This document shows positions 1 through 7,196 of a stretch of DNA of 55,662 nucleotides, in pieces. Origin of the DNA: Spirochaetota bacterium (GTDB lineage: Bacteria > Spirochaetota > B62-G9 > DRHN01); assembly GCA_016934265.1 (NCBI GenBank), contig JAFGTF010000142.1, positions 1 to 55,662 of the forward strand, in the 5' to 3' direction. The stretch's first letter is position 1. Each line of letters opens with the position of its first letter. A program made the position numbers and the translations under genes. Below the pieces are notes generated by a model. That model was not told the DNA's origin, searched no databases, and saw only the letters and a program-made list of their open reading frames with translations.

Positions 1-42
1 GAATAGCGGTAAATCAGTAGTGACGAAAAAGGATATTAACTC

Positions 43-70
43 TTGACATGGGAGTAATTTAACCTAAAAA
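43..70 (+). promoter_or_regulatory. candidate sigma-70 promoter before the isomerase fragment
   Basis: A perfect TTGACA (43-48) is followed after 16 bases by TAAAAA (65-70), a 4/6 match to the -10 box. It lies about 30 bases before the first codon of the truncated isomerase fragment. The stretch 1-98 is AT-rich with stops in every forward frame, so it holds no coding sequence. Whether the promoter drives anything is unknown. Confidence 0.3.
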
Positions 71-98
71 TTGGTGAAGTTGGGTTAGGTCCCTCTTT

Positions 99-683
99 TT
101 GGAATACCAAAAAGAGTTCATACGGGGAAAAAAAGAACATGAACGTGCGGCGCTAAAAAAAAGGATCATCCTTTTAAGGTCAGCTCACAAAACGCATCTC
201 GATATCGCCTCCCGTATGCTCGAACGGCTGTGCCGTTCGTTTCCCGATACCGACTTCTGCTTCGAGACGCGGCTTCATTACCACGAGATCCCGACGCTCG
301 ACGAGGCGGCATATCTGTTCGACCGCATTACGCTCAAAAACCTCTTCTACTGGCACGACATAGGCCACACCTACGCGCAGGACCGGCTCGGCTTCGCCCG
401 ACAGACCGAATGGCAGCGCCGGTTCGGCGGACGCTGCCGGGGAATCCACGTGCACGACGCTCGGATGGACCTTACGGATCATCTCCCACCGGGAATAGGC
501 ACACTGGACTTCGACCGTATTCTTTCCGAATTCGAAGAGACGCTTCCGTACACTCTCGAGATCCACCCCCGGTTTGCCCCGAGGGAGGTTATTTCGGGAA
601 TCGAGCACCTCAAAAAAAGCATGGCTTCACTCGCTGCGGCGCGTCGGGATGGAGACGTCAATCGGCGTCGGGATAGCGGCTGA
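99..683 (+). pseudogene. 5'-truncated sugar phosphate isomerase/epimerase (TIM barrel) fragment
   Basis: The 194-residue frame matches the C-terminal half of the xylose-isomerase-like TIM-barrel family (AP endonuclease 2 fold): a Glu-containing strand near residue 56 followed by HYHEIP, a YWHDIGH segment near 84, GIHVHDA near 114 and DHLPPGIG near 126 are typical metal- and substrate-binding strands. Family members have about 270 residues, and here the first barrel strands are missing. The first codon is TTG after an in-frame stop at 75-77, so the truncation lies inside the window. The first 20 or so lysine-rich residues do not look like the family and may be untranslated. The 3' end overlaps the convergent HD-GYP gene by 26 bases. 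I call it a gene remnant; a shortened expressed protein is possible. Confidence 0.6.
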
Positions 684-1887
684 AAATCGATTTCAGCACC
701 TTGCTGCAGTCGAAGAATACATCGACGATCTCCGGATCGAACTTCTTTCCCGAAAGTCGCCGTATCTCGGAATAGACCTCCTCTTCATCCCAGGCCTCCT
801 TATAGGCCCGCTTCGACTGGAGCGCGTCGTACACGTCGGCTATGGCCACCACTCTCCCGTAGATGGGTATCTCCTCCCCTTTCATACCTGTCCTTTTTCT
901 GCGGCGGCCCCTTTTGATCGGAGATCCCGTGCCGATGTCCACATATCCCGGATAGCCCGTACCGTCCCAGTTCTCATGGTGCGTAAGCGCGACCATTGAC
1001 GCGACCTCGTCGAACTCCGACTGCTTGTTTAAAAAAAGCCGGGCGCCGATATAGGTATGCGTCTCCATGATCATACGCTCATTCGTGGTGAGCTTCCCCG
1101 GCTTTTTCAGAATCGCATCGGAGATACCGACCTTTCCCACGTCGTGCAGCATCGCAGCGGAACGAAGGACGTCTCTCATCCGGTTCAGCTCTTCGGGGGT
1201 TATCGATCTCCTGCCGGCCCACCGCTCGTAGATCTCGGTCGCGTACGAAGCAACGCGGTTGACATGGGGTCCCGTCTCCTTCGGGTCACGGAGCTCCGCC
1301 ATCTGGATCATTCGAAGAATCAACGCCCTGGTGAGCTGTGCACGCTGGAGCGCCATGCTCGCGGTGCTTGCGAAGTGTTTCACCACCACCTCGTCTTCCG
1401 AATCGAACGGGACGACTTCCCCGCCCGAATCCTGCTTGTTGATGATCTGCAGCACACCGACGATCTCATCTCTGTTCGTTTTGAGGGGCACGGTGAGCAC
1501 GGAGGTGGTCTTGTACTGTGACACCTTGTCGTAACTCGAGTCGAACTGGTATGGGGAGGATTTCGATATCTTGTATACGTCCGGGATATTGAGGGCCTCA
1601 CCCGTCGCCGCGACGTAGCCGGAGATCGATTTCTTGCTGATCTTCACGATGAATGTGCTGAAGATGAGCTTCTGTCCCGGCGGGAGCTTATTTCGCTGGG
1701 TCTCGTTCTGCGTGTAGCTGAAAACGAGATTGTCGCCCCGCCGTATGTAGATGGTGCCGGCGTCCGCATCGGTGATCTTCCGCGCCTCGTTGAGGATACG
1801 CTCGAGAAGTATATCGAGGTCCTGAACAGTAGAAAGCTCTGTATCAAGACGGATTATTTCCTTGAGTCTCTTGGCTTCATTGAGCAT
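658..1887 (-). CDS. GAF domain HD-GYP protein (likely cyclic di-GMP phosphodiesterase)
   Basis: This 409-residue soluble protein has a GAF sensory domain (about residues 20-190) followed by an HD-GYP domain. The metal-binding HD is visible in MLHDVGK, and the HHENWDGTGYP motif is intact, so it should hydrolyse cyclic di-GMP. A basic insertion (SPIKRGRRRKRTG) follows the GYP motif. No receiver or membrane segment is present, so the signal is probably a small cytoplasmic ligand sensed by the GAF domain. It lies 212 bases downstream of the glycosidase on the same strand, probably with its own promoter. No clear Shine-Dalgarno precedes the ATG. The 3' end overlaps the convergent isomerase remnant. 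Confidence 0.88.
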   Translation of the reverse strand: MLNEAKRLKEIIRLDTELSTVQDLDILLERILNEARKITDADAGTIYIRRGDNLVFSYTQNETQRNKLPPGQKLIFSTFIVKISKKSISGYVAATGEALNIPDVYKISKSSPYQFDSSYDKVSQYKTTSVLTVPLKTNRDEIVGVLQIINKQDSGGEVVPFDSEDEVVVKHFASTASMALQRAQLTRALILRMIQMAELRDPKETGPHVNRVASYATEIYERWAGRRSITPEELNRMRDVLRSAAMLHDVGKVGISDAILKKPGKLTTNERMIMETHTYIGARLFLNKQSEFDEVASMVALTHHENWDGTGYPGYVDIGTGSPIKRGRRRKRTGMKGEEIPIYGRVVAIADVYDALQSKRAYKEAWDEEEVYSEIRRLSGKKFDPEIVDVFFDCSKVLKSIFSRYPDAD

Positions 1888-2085
1888 AAAGACGATCAGC
1901 CCCGTCTACATTACATTCCGGTGTGCATTCCTGTGAATGTCCCGTCTAAGAGTAACCACTAATACGGTTAAAATCAAAATTTTTAACAGGGCTCCGGCCG
2001 CCGTTCCACCGTTGCATCGCGCCCTATGCACTATATATCGACACCCCCCCGGCCATTTCTAAAGCGCAGTTGGCGGATTACGTTC

Positions 2086-2106
2086 GACGTAGCCCCTTGC
2101 TACGTC
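2086..2106. other. perfect 8-bp stem-loop across the glycosidase stop codon
   Basis: GACGTAGC (2086-2093) and GCTACGTC (2099-2106) form a perfect 8-bp stem with a 5-base loop spanning the stop codon of the glycosidase at 2100. There is no T-tract on the minus strand, so it is not a standard intrinsic terminator; it may protect the 3' end or weakly separate this gene from the HD-GYP gene. Confidence 0.4.
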
Positions 2107-3275
2107 CCCTCCCACACGAGGCCGAGACAGAGCTTGAGCCGGACGATCTTCCGTACAGATTCGGAAACCTGGTCGTAGAGCCGGATATCGCTTTGTATCT
2201 CCTCCAAAAGCGCCTCGGTAAACTCGATCTCGTCCTCCGGCATGAGGATCATGTCGCACCCGGCACGGACGGCCTCAAGCGACGGGTTTTCCCATCCTAT
2301 AACGGATTCCATGTTCATCGCATCCGTCACCACTATGCCCCGGAAAGCCATCCTCCCCTTCAAGAGACCGCTGACGAGGTCCCTCGAAATCGTCGACGGC
2401 CTCCCGCCGGTATCTATCACGCCCCATTCTTCGGAAACGGCATGCACACCAAAGTGCCCTACCATCACCGACACCACCCCCGCATCAATCGACCTCCTGA
2501 ACACTTCCAGCTCAGGAGGGGACTGCTCAAGCATAATGGCTCCCTTGTGCGTATCTCCCCTGACGCTTCCATGACCGGGAAAATGCTTCACCGTCGCGAC
2601 GATGCCGTTTTTATGCATGGTTTCGATAAACACCCCGGCCAGGCTCCAAACCCGCTCTTCGTCGCCGCCGAACGATCTTGTCCCTATCACCTCCCTGTTG
2701 ACGGAGAAGTCACACACCGGCGCGTAATTGATGTGTATGCCGAGCTCGTTGAAAAGATGGGATATCTCGCCGGCGACCTCCTCGCACTCCGCTTCGTCTT
2801 GGATGCTTCCCGCCGGGGGCAGCGGTTCGGCGCCGCCGATCCTCTGCGCGATGAGGGAGGGCTCTCCGTCTATGATATAGAACGGTAAAAGCGAATAGCG
2901 TCGTTTCGCGATATCGGTGAAAATGCCGGTGAGCTGGAGTATCCGCTGTTTCGGGCTCCCGAGAAAGAGGACTCCTCCCATGTTCGTATACCCCAAAAGG
3001 AGCTCAACCTGCCGGGGTGTCCTTCCCCGCTCTCCCACGGAAGTCACCACCATTTGGGATATCCGCTCCCTGTTGGAGAGCGTCAGCATGATCTCTTCCG
3101 TCGCCCGATCTAAAAGAGGGTTTTGCGCGTAGAAATCATCGAGGGTGAACGCCCGTTTCGCGGGTGCAGGGGTCGCCGTAATAACAAACCCGTCTCTTGC
3201 AAAAGAGGCCGTTCCCCGAAAGAGTAAAAGGACGAGGGCGAGACAGATCGCGCCGAGCTGTTCGAATCGCTTCAT
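2100..3275 (-). CDS. glycoside hydrolase family 3 protein, beta-N-acetylhexosaminidase-like, exported
   Basis: The sequence carries the NagZ-type signature KHFPGHG followed by GDTHKG, the Asp-His dyad used as general acid/base in family 3 N-acetylglucosaminidases, and VVTDAMNM with the nucleophile Asp. This predicts release of N-acetylglucosamine from peptidoglycan fragments or other beta-GlcNAc glycans. I start it at the ATG at 3275 because GGA lies 7 bases before it and translation then begins with a good signal peptide (MKRFEQLG plus a leucine-rich core). That places it in the periplasm or on the lipid surface, unlike cytoplasmic NagZ of enterobacteria. The length of 391 residues suits a single-domain enzyme. 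The next gene upstream is the TrmO fusion, 79 bases away. Confidence 0.87.
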   Translation of the reverse strand: MKRFEQLGAICLALVLLLFRGTASFARDGFVITATPAPAKRAFTLDDFYAQNPLLDRATEEIMLTLSNRERISQMVVTSVGERGRTPRQVELLLGYTNMGGVLFLGSPKQRILQLTGIFTDIAKRRYSLLPFYIIDGEPSLIAQRIGGAEPLPPAGSIQDEAECEEVAGEISHLFNELGIHINYAPVCDFSVNREVIGTRSFGGDEERVWSLAGVFIETMHKNGIVATVKHFPGHGSVRGDTHKGAIMLEQSPPELEVFRRSIDAGVVSVMVGHFGVHAVSEEWGVIDTGGRPSTISRDLVSGLLKGRMAFRGIVVTDAMNMESVIGWENPSLEAVRAGCDMILMPEDEIEFTEALLEEIQSDIRLYDQVSESVRKIVRLKLCLGLVWEGT

Positions 3276-3354
3276 GCCGTTTCCAATAGGCACCGATGTA
3301 TACCCCAAAAAAAAGCGGCCGAAGGTTTCCCCCTTGAGGCGTGATTTTTCTTCA

Positions 3355-4053
3355 TCAAACACTCCGCGGGCGGTCTATAGCCTCGATGTAGGGTTTAATA
3401 TCGATAAGCGGCGTCCGGTCGAGCGCATCGATTCCCGATATGCGGACGGTGTTGCCGGAAACACTTTTTATCCTGACGGTGCTGAGTCCGATAGGGTTGG
3501 GCCGGACCGGGGATCTCGAACCGAATACGCCGACCGGGTCCGGTGAACCGTGGGGCATGACCTGCAACGGAACGTGGTGTGACGAACGGTCTAAAAAGAA
3601 AAGCACATTTATGTATTCATGTTTCTCAAGCCTGAAAAGACCTTCCGCAAAACGATCGTCGAGCACTATCCTGAAGTCGCCTTCCGCGTCGGGGTCCGGC
3701 TGTCTCGGGGCACGGTCGGTGTACGGCGTTCGTATGACGCCGATCGGGTGAAACTGTATGTGAAGATGTCCCTCCGTTTTATGATGCGGCCGGTGTGAAT
3801 GGTGCGGTCCGGCGCCGTGATCTTCTTTTACCGCAGCATGCTTTTTTTCGTCGAGAAGCGCCTTCGCCTCCCCGATCAGCAGGTTCGCCCGTGCCTCGAG
3901 CCGGGCCACCTCTTCCAGCTTTTCAGCCACGGCGGAAAGCCCCAGCTCTTTCACCTCTGCAAGCCATCGCTCGTTCTCCGCGACATGTTCTTTCCCATGG
4001 TTTTGCATGTAATCGAGAAGCATCCCGAGCCTTTTCTTATCGAGCTTACCCAT
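3355..4053 (-). CDS. trmO: TrmO/TsaA-type tRNA methyltransferase with helical N-domain and His-rich linker
   Basis: Residues 103-232 match the TrmO (UPF0066) family, which uses S-adenosylmethionine to N6-methylate t6A37 in tRNA: IGVIRTPY, GVFGSRSPVRPNPIGLS and DIKPYIEAID are visible. It is fused to an N-terminal helical segment (about residues 5-70, containing NHGKEH) that resembles small helical domains found beside CooT proteins, though I could not check this. The joining linker has ten histidines between residues 72 and 102 and looks like a metal-binding tail. I use the ATG at 4053 because GAGGAG lies 8 bases before it. It overlaps the stop of cooT by 8 bases, so translation is probably coupled. 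A nickel-related function is inference. Confidence 0.8.
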   Translation of the reverse strand: MGKLDKKRLGMLLDYMQNHGKEHVAENERWLAEVKELGLSAVAEKLEEVARLEARANLLIGEAKALLDEKKHAAVKEDHGAGPHHSHRPHHKTEGHLHIQFHPIGVIRTPYTDRAPRQPDPDAEGDFRIVLDDRFAEGLFRLEKHEYINVLFFLDRSSHHVPLQVMPHGSPDPVGVFGSRSPVRPNPIGLSTVRIKSVSGNTVRISGIDALDRTPLIDIKPYIEAIDRPRSV

Positions 4054-4252
4054 CGTTAGCACTCCTCTTTTCCAAGACCACGTAGTTCTTCATAAGGTCC
4101 ACCTCGCGGATAACATAACCGTCGAGCAGTGTACTCTCTCCGAAGAGCGTCTTCACCTCCACGGAGCCCCCCCTCGCTATGAGTACCGCCGCTTCCGGAA
4201 CGAGTATCGAATCCTCGCTCTTTTGCTCCATATACACTTTCGAAAGGCACAT
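4046..4252 (-). CDS. cooT: CooT family nickel-binding protein
   Basis: This 68-residue protein starts MCLSKVY, the family hallmark with the conserved Cys at position 2, and has the small beta-barrel pattern (GGSVEVKTLFGE, then REVDLMKNYVVLE). CooT proteins bind Ni(II) through Cys2 and were first found with carbon monoxide dehydrogenase maturation genes, but the family is broader. A strong ribosome site (AGGAGGG, 5 bases before ATG) sets the start. No CODH or hydrogenase gene is in the window. The overlapping downstream gene has a His-rich segment, which supports a shared metal theme. A promoter and a 14-bp palindrome lie directly upstream. Confidence 0.85.
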   Translation of the reverse strand: MCLSKVYMEQKSEDSILVPEAAVLIARGGSVEVKTLFGESTLLDGYVIREVDLMKNYVVLEKRSANDG

Positions 4253-4291
4253 TCTTACCCTCCTCGTATCATCCAGTGTTCATCGACTTAC

Positions 4292-4321
4292 AGTATACGC
4301 GGTTTCAGGAGTAGAAAACAA
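4292..4321 (-). promoter_or_regulatory. candidate promoter of cooT-trmO
   Basis: Reading the minus strand, TTGTTT (4316-4321) and TATACT (4292-4297, 5/6 match) are 18 bases apart, with the -10 box 39 bases before the cooT ATG. A perfect palindrome sits just upstream of the -35 box. Confidence 0.45.
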
Positions 4322-4334
4322 GGCCAATCGTGCG

Positions 4335-4348
4335 TGAGAACGTTCTCA
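4335..4348. promoter_or_regulatory. 14-bp perfect palindrome, candidate operator upstream of cooT
   Basis: TGAGAACGTTCTCA is a perfect 14-bp palindrome ending 13 bases upstream of the putative cooT -35 box, and also 17 bases beyond the stop of the upstream small gene. Its size and position suit a dimeric repressor or activator site. It could be a regulator site for metal response, but no regulator gene is nearby. Confidence 0.4.
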
Positions 4349-4364
4349 TTTCGGAGGCGGCCGT

Positions 4365-4670
4365 TTACAGCTCCTCTTTTTTGAGCTCCCGGGTAAAATC
4401 CATGACGAGCTCGTCCAAAAAATCTATAAACGACTCTCTGTTCACCATAACGTCAAATTTCTTCTCGACGATCTTTTCCTTCTCGCTGTTCAGAAATTCG
4501 TCATCGAGCACTCCCTGCCTGCCGAGAAGATCGATGATCCTCTCCAGGGTGTCGACAAGCCTGAACGGCCCGTAGATTTCGGGCTCACCCACGAGACTCC
4601 GCGCGCTCGACGATATGAAGCAGAACAGCTCGATCCACTCTCCCCTCGCCCTTCCATCTTTTTCTTTCAC
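4365..4670 (-). CDS. small conserved helical protein (DUF6092-like)
   Basis: This 101-residue protein begins with GTG at 4670, preceded by GGGGGTGAG; the frame stays open further upstream but overlaps the nitroreductase. It is predicted almost fully helical, with LFCFISSSARSLV followed by EPEIYGPFRLVDTLERI, a pattern I recall from DUF6092 proteins of unknown function. No catalytic motif or membrane segment is evident. It begins 4 bases after the nitroreductase stop, so the two are surely co-transcribed, and it may be an accessory to that flavoenzyme. The family name is from memory. Confidence 0.65.
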   Translation of the reverse strand: MKEKDGRARGEWIELFCFISSSARSLVGEPEIYGPFRLVDTLERIIDLLGRQGVLDDEFLNSEKEKIVEKKFDVMVNRESFIDFLDELVMDFTRELKKEEL

Positions 4671-4674
4671 CGTC

Positions 4675-5196
4675 TCACCCCCCTGTCCAGGACAGCACAG
4701 CTTCTTCGACGCTTCGCTTTTTCGGCGCCACCGGGTCGCGGTCCTGATACCCGAGCGCGACGAGGTAGTCCACCCTATACTGCGGCGGTATTTCCAAAAG
4801 AGCCCCGACCGCATCCTGATTGAAAGACATGATGCAGCAGGAACCGATCCCGAGCTCCGCACCCATAAGACATATATTCTGGGCCGCGTGGGCGACATCC
4901 ATAAAACGGAACAGCTCCCCTCCCTTGCTTCCCATCGTCTCGATCGCCTTCTTTCTGTCGTTGCACAGTGCCAGTATTGCAGCCGGGCGGCCGAGCATGC
5001 CGGGAGACACCGACTGGATCTTCCGTATCAATCCTCCGTCCTGCACGACGGCGATCTTCCACGTGTAGGCGTTGCCTGCGGAGGGAGCGTGATTCGCCGC
5101 TTCGATGATACGCTCGATCTTCTCTTTCGCTACCGGTTCGCCGGTATAGCTTCTGACGGACCTTCGCTTCTTGATGATATCCATTACACCTGCCAT
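4675..5196 (-). CDS. nitroreductase family FMN protein
   Basis: This 173-residue protein has the nitroreductase fold: RRSVRSYTGEPV at the N-terminus binds FMN phosphate, HAPSAGNAYTWKI follows, and GIGSCCIMS with the final YLVALGYQ completes the flavin site. Such enzymes reduce nitro groups, quinones or enones with NAD(P)H, and the real substrate cannot be read from sequence. I chose the ATG at 5196, which has AAGGAGG 4 bases before it; a GTG at 5211 is in frame but lacks a ribosome site. It is short, as in anaerobe nitroreductases. It is translationally close to the downstream small helical gene. Confidence 0.85.
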   Translation of the reverse strand: MAGVMDIIKKRRSVRSYTGEPVAKEKIERIIEAANHAPSAGNAYTWKIAVVQDGGLIRKIQSVSPGMLGRPAAILALCNDRKKAIETMGSKGGELFRFMDVAHAAQNICLMGAELGIGSCCIMSFNQDAVGALLEIPPQYRVDYLVALGYQDRDPVAPKKRSVEEAVLSWTGG

Positions 5197-5337
5197 AACG
5201 CCTCCTTGCACGCTTTTTTTTCAATTCCCCGCGGTCTTCTACGGAGGTTTTTCCAAAGCAGCGGGATCGTCGCGGGTAGTTACATCAATTATGACGTCCC
5301 GTCATCTTGACCTGCCGCCGGCACGGAGGGATCGGTG

Positions 5338-6798
5338 CTACGACCCCCGGATCTCCGCAAGCGAGGCAATAAGTATTTCCCAGAACATACGAACACTTTT
5401 TATGTTCACCCGCTCCGACGGGGAGTGAACGCCCGTGACCGTAGGGCCTATCGAAACCATGTCCATCTTTGGGTACGTATCCTTGATGACGCTGCACTCG
5501 AGACCGGCGTGCACCGCTTTTACCGCGGCCTCTTGTTTTGTTACACGCCGTACCGCCTTCTTTACCTTTGCAAGCAGACGGGAGTCGGGATCGGGTTCCC
5601 ATCCGGGGTAGCCGTTCGTCTGCTCGATAGAGGCGCCCGAAAGCCGTGCGATCGCCCGGTGCTCATCGCATACCCATTCGAGAGCGCTTTTGACCGAGCT
5701 TCTCTGGCTCGTACTCAAAAAAAGCCTCTCGTTCTCGAGCCGAACGGATGCGAGGTTCGTCGACGTCTCTACGAGGCCCTCCATCCTGGGGCTCATCGAA
5801 ATCACGCCGTGCGGAATCGCCATGAGCAGGTCGACGATCTTCTTCGTGGACGCCGGATCGCATACCGTATCCGGACACGGGCATTCCCCGATCCCGAAAG
5901 AGATCGTCGCACTGACTGCCGAGTATTCCCGCCGGAGCGTGTCGCAGACGGTGCCGAGCACCTCTTTCGCCCGGCCAGCCCTCTCTTTCGGCACGGCAAG
6001 GGTGCAGAACGCCTCCCTCGGTATCGCGTTGAGCCTGCCGCCGCCTTCGAGGGAGGATATCCGGCACGATACCTCTCTTTCCAGTACCGCGAGCACCCTG
6101 GCGAGTATTTTGATCGCATTGCCTCTCGGCAGGTGTATATCCACCCCGGAATGTCCCCCCGAAAGCCCCCGCACCTCCACCCGTAGTCCCGTATCCGTAT
6201 GAGAGGTCCTTTCTGTATCGGGAAAAAGCGTCAGAAGACTGTCCTTTCCGCCCGCGCAGCCGATGTAGACCGCTTTGATCTCCTCGGCATCGAGGTTTAA
6301 AAAAAGCCGGCCCGAAAGCAGGTCAGGTTTCAGCGCCGCCGCGCCGACGAGACCCGTCTCCTCCTCCACGGTGAAGAGACATTCGATCTTTCCCGTACTG
6401 ACGGACTCGTCCTCGAGCGCCGCGATCATCGCCGCGACACCGATGCCGTTGTCCGCGCCGAGCGTCGTGTCCTTCGCCCGCACCCACTCGCCGTCTTTAA
6501 CGAGCTCGATCGGGTGTTTAGAAAAATCGTGCCGGCTCGACTCATTCTTCTCAGCCACCATGTCGAGATGTGACTGGAGCACGACGGCCGGGACGGATTC
6601 GTATCCTTCATCCGCGTTCCGCACCACGAGCACGTTGCCCGCGGCGTCTATGGTATGCCGTAATCCCCGCCGTCGTGCGATACGGACGATATATTCCGCC
6701 GCCTTTTCTTCGTTCCCCGACGCCCTCGGTATACGGGATATTTCCTCGAAGTGGTACCACAGCCGTTCGGGCTCAAGCCCTTTTGTAACATGTTTCAT
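5338..6798 (-). CDS. pepD: aminoacyl-histidine dipeptidase (M20 family)
   Basis: The 486-residue product has the length of E. coli PepD (carnosinase-type, 485 residues) and keeps the M20 metal ligands in order: SHLDMV, GADNGIGVA, the general base in FTVEEETGL, LNLDAEE and a C-terminal HAGLECSVI. A dimerisation insert fills the middle. It should hydrolyse Xaa-His and related dipeptides in the cytoplasm. The start at 6798 has GGGGGGAGAGT right before the ATG; further in-frame codons upstream do not resemble the family. It stands alone, diverging from the MFS gene. Confidence 0.92.
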   Translation of the reverse strand: MKHVTKGLEPERLWYHFEEISRIPRASGNEEKAAEYIVRIARRRGLRHTIDAAGNVLVVRNADEGYESVPAVVLQSHLDMVAEKNESSRHDFSKHPIELVKDGEWVRAKDTTLGADNGIGVAAMIAALEDESVSTGKIECLFTVEEETGLVGAAALKPDLLSGRLFLNLDAEEIKAVYIGCAGGKDSLLTLFPDTERTSHTDTGLRVEVRGLSGGHSGVDIHLPRGNAIKILARVLAVLEREVSCRISSLEGGGRLNAIPREAFCTLAVPKERAGRAKEVLGTVCDTLRREYSAVSATISFGIGECPCPDTVCDPASTKKIVDLLMAIPHGVISMSPRMEGLVETSTNLASVRLENERLFLSTSQRSSVKSALEWVCDEHRAIARLSGASIEQTNGYPGWEPDPDSRLLAKVKKAVRRVTKQEAAVKAVHAGLECSVIKDTYPKMDMVSIGPTVTGVHSPSERVNIKSVRMFWEILIASLAEIRGS

Positions 6799-7196
6799 AC
6801 TCTCCCCCCCGACAAGCCTCCCGAGGTCCGGTTTATTGCGATACCGCAGTACCGCATGCAGGGGCATGATGCCAAGAAGCGCAGGTCGAATATCGACGGT
6901 ATCAATAAAGAGGAATGAACGCACACCTGAGAAAACCGCTTCCTCCGCACCTCTCTCGATTTTCGAGAGGTCCGGGCTGTGAGCATCCGCCGGAAAAACC
7001 CGAGCCCGTCATGTATACCAAAAAAACGTAGTGTTCGCCGCCTGCCCCGCCTTTGTATTCCATCCGGCTCTTTCCCTACCGGTTGATACGTTAATTTACT
7101 ATCCGAAAAGCGGTCGCCACAAGCGTTAATTTACTGTCGCTTACCCTTTATTTTTATGCACCCCGTGAGTATCTTATTATTTTCGATCCATCCGTC
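6799..7196. other. 398-base divergent intergenic region between pepD and the MFS gene
   Basis: No gene is supported here. It holds a small hairpin (CTCTCGA 6953-6959, TCGAGAG 6963-6969) on the pepD side and a pair of near-identical 15-base direct repeats (7089-7103 and 7124-7138) on the transporter side. It must contain promoters for both flanking genes; a TATTAT at 7175-7180 may be the -10 box of the MFS gene. Confidence 0.5.
7089..7138 (+). repeat. two 15-base direct repeats upstream of the MFS gene (candidate operator)
   Basis: CGTTAATTTACTATC (7089-7103) and CGTTAATTTACTGTC (7124-7138) differ at one base and start 35 bases apart. They end 58 bases before the first possible ATG of the transporter. 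Spaced direct repeats of this size often bind a response regulator or AraC-type activator on one face of the helix. Confidence 0.45.

Noticed and set aside
4671-4898. N-terminal extension of the small helical protein upstream to 4898
   Set aside because: It would overlap the nitroreductase by more than 200 bases; the GTG at 4670 has a good ribosome site.
5291-5305. ATGACG/CGTCAT small inverted repeat after the PepD gene region start
   Set aside because: Six-bp arms with a 3-base loop are frequent by chance, and it sits at no obvious promoter or terminator position.
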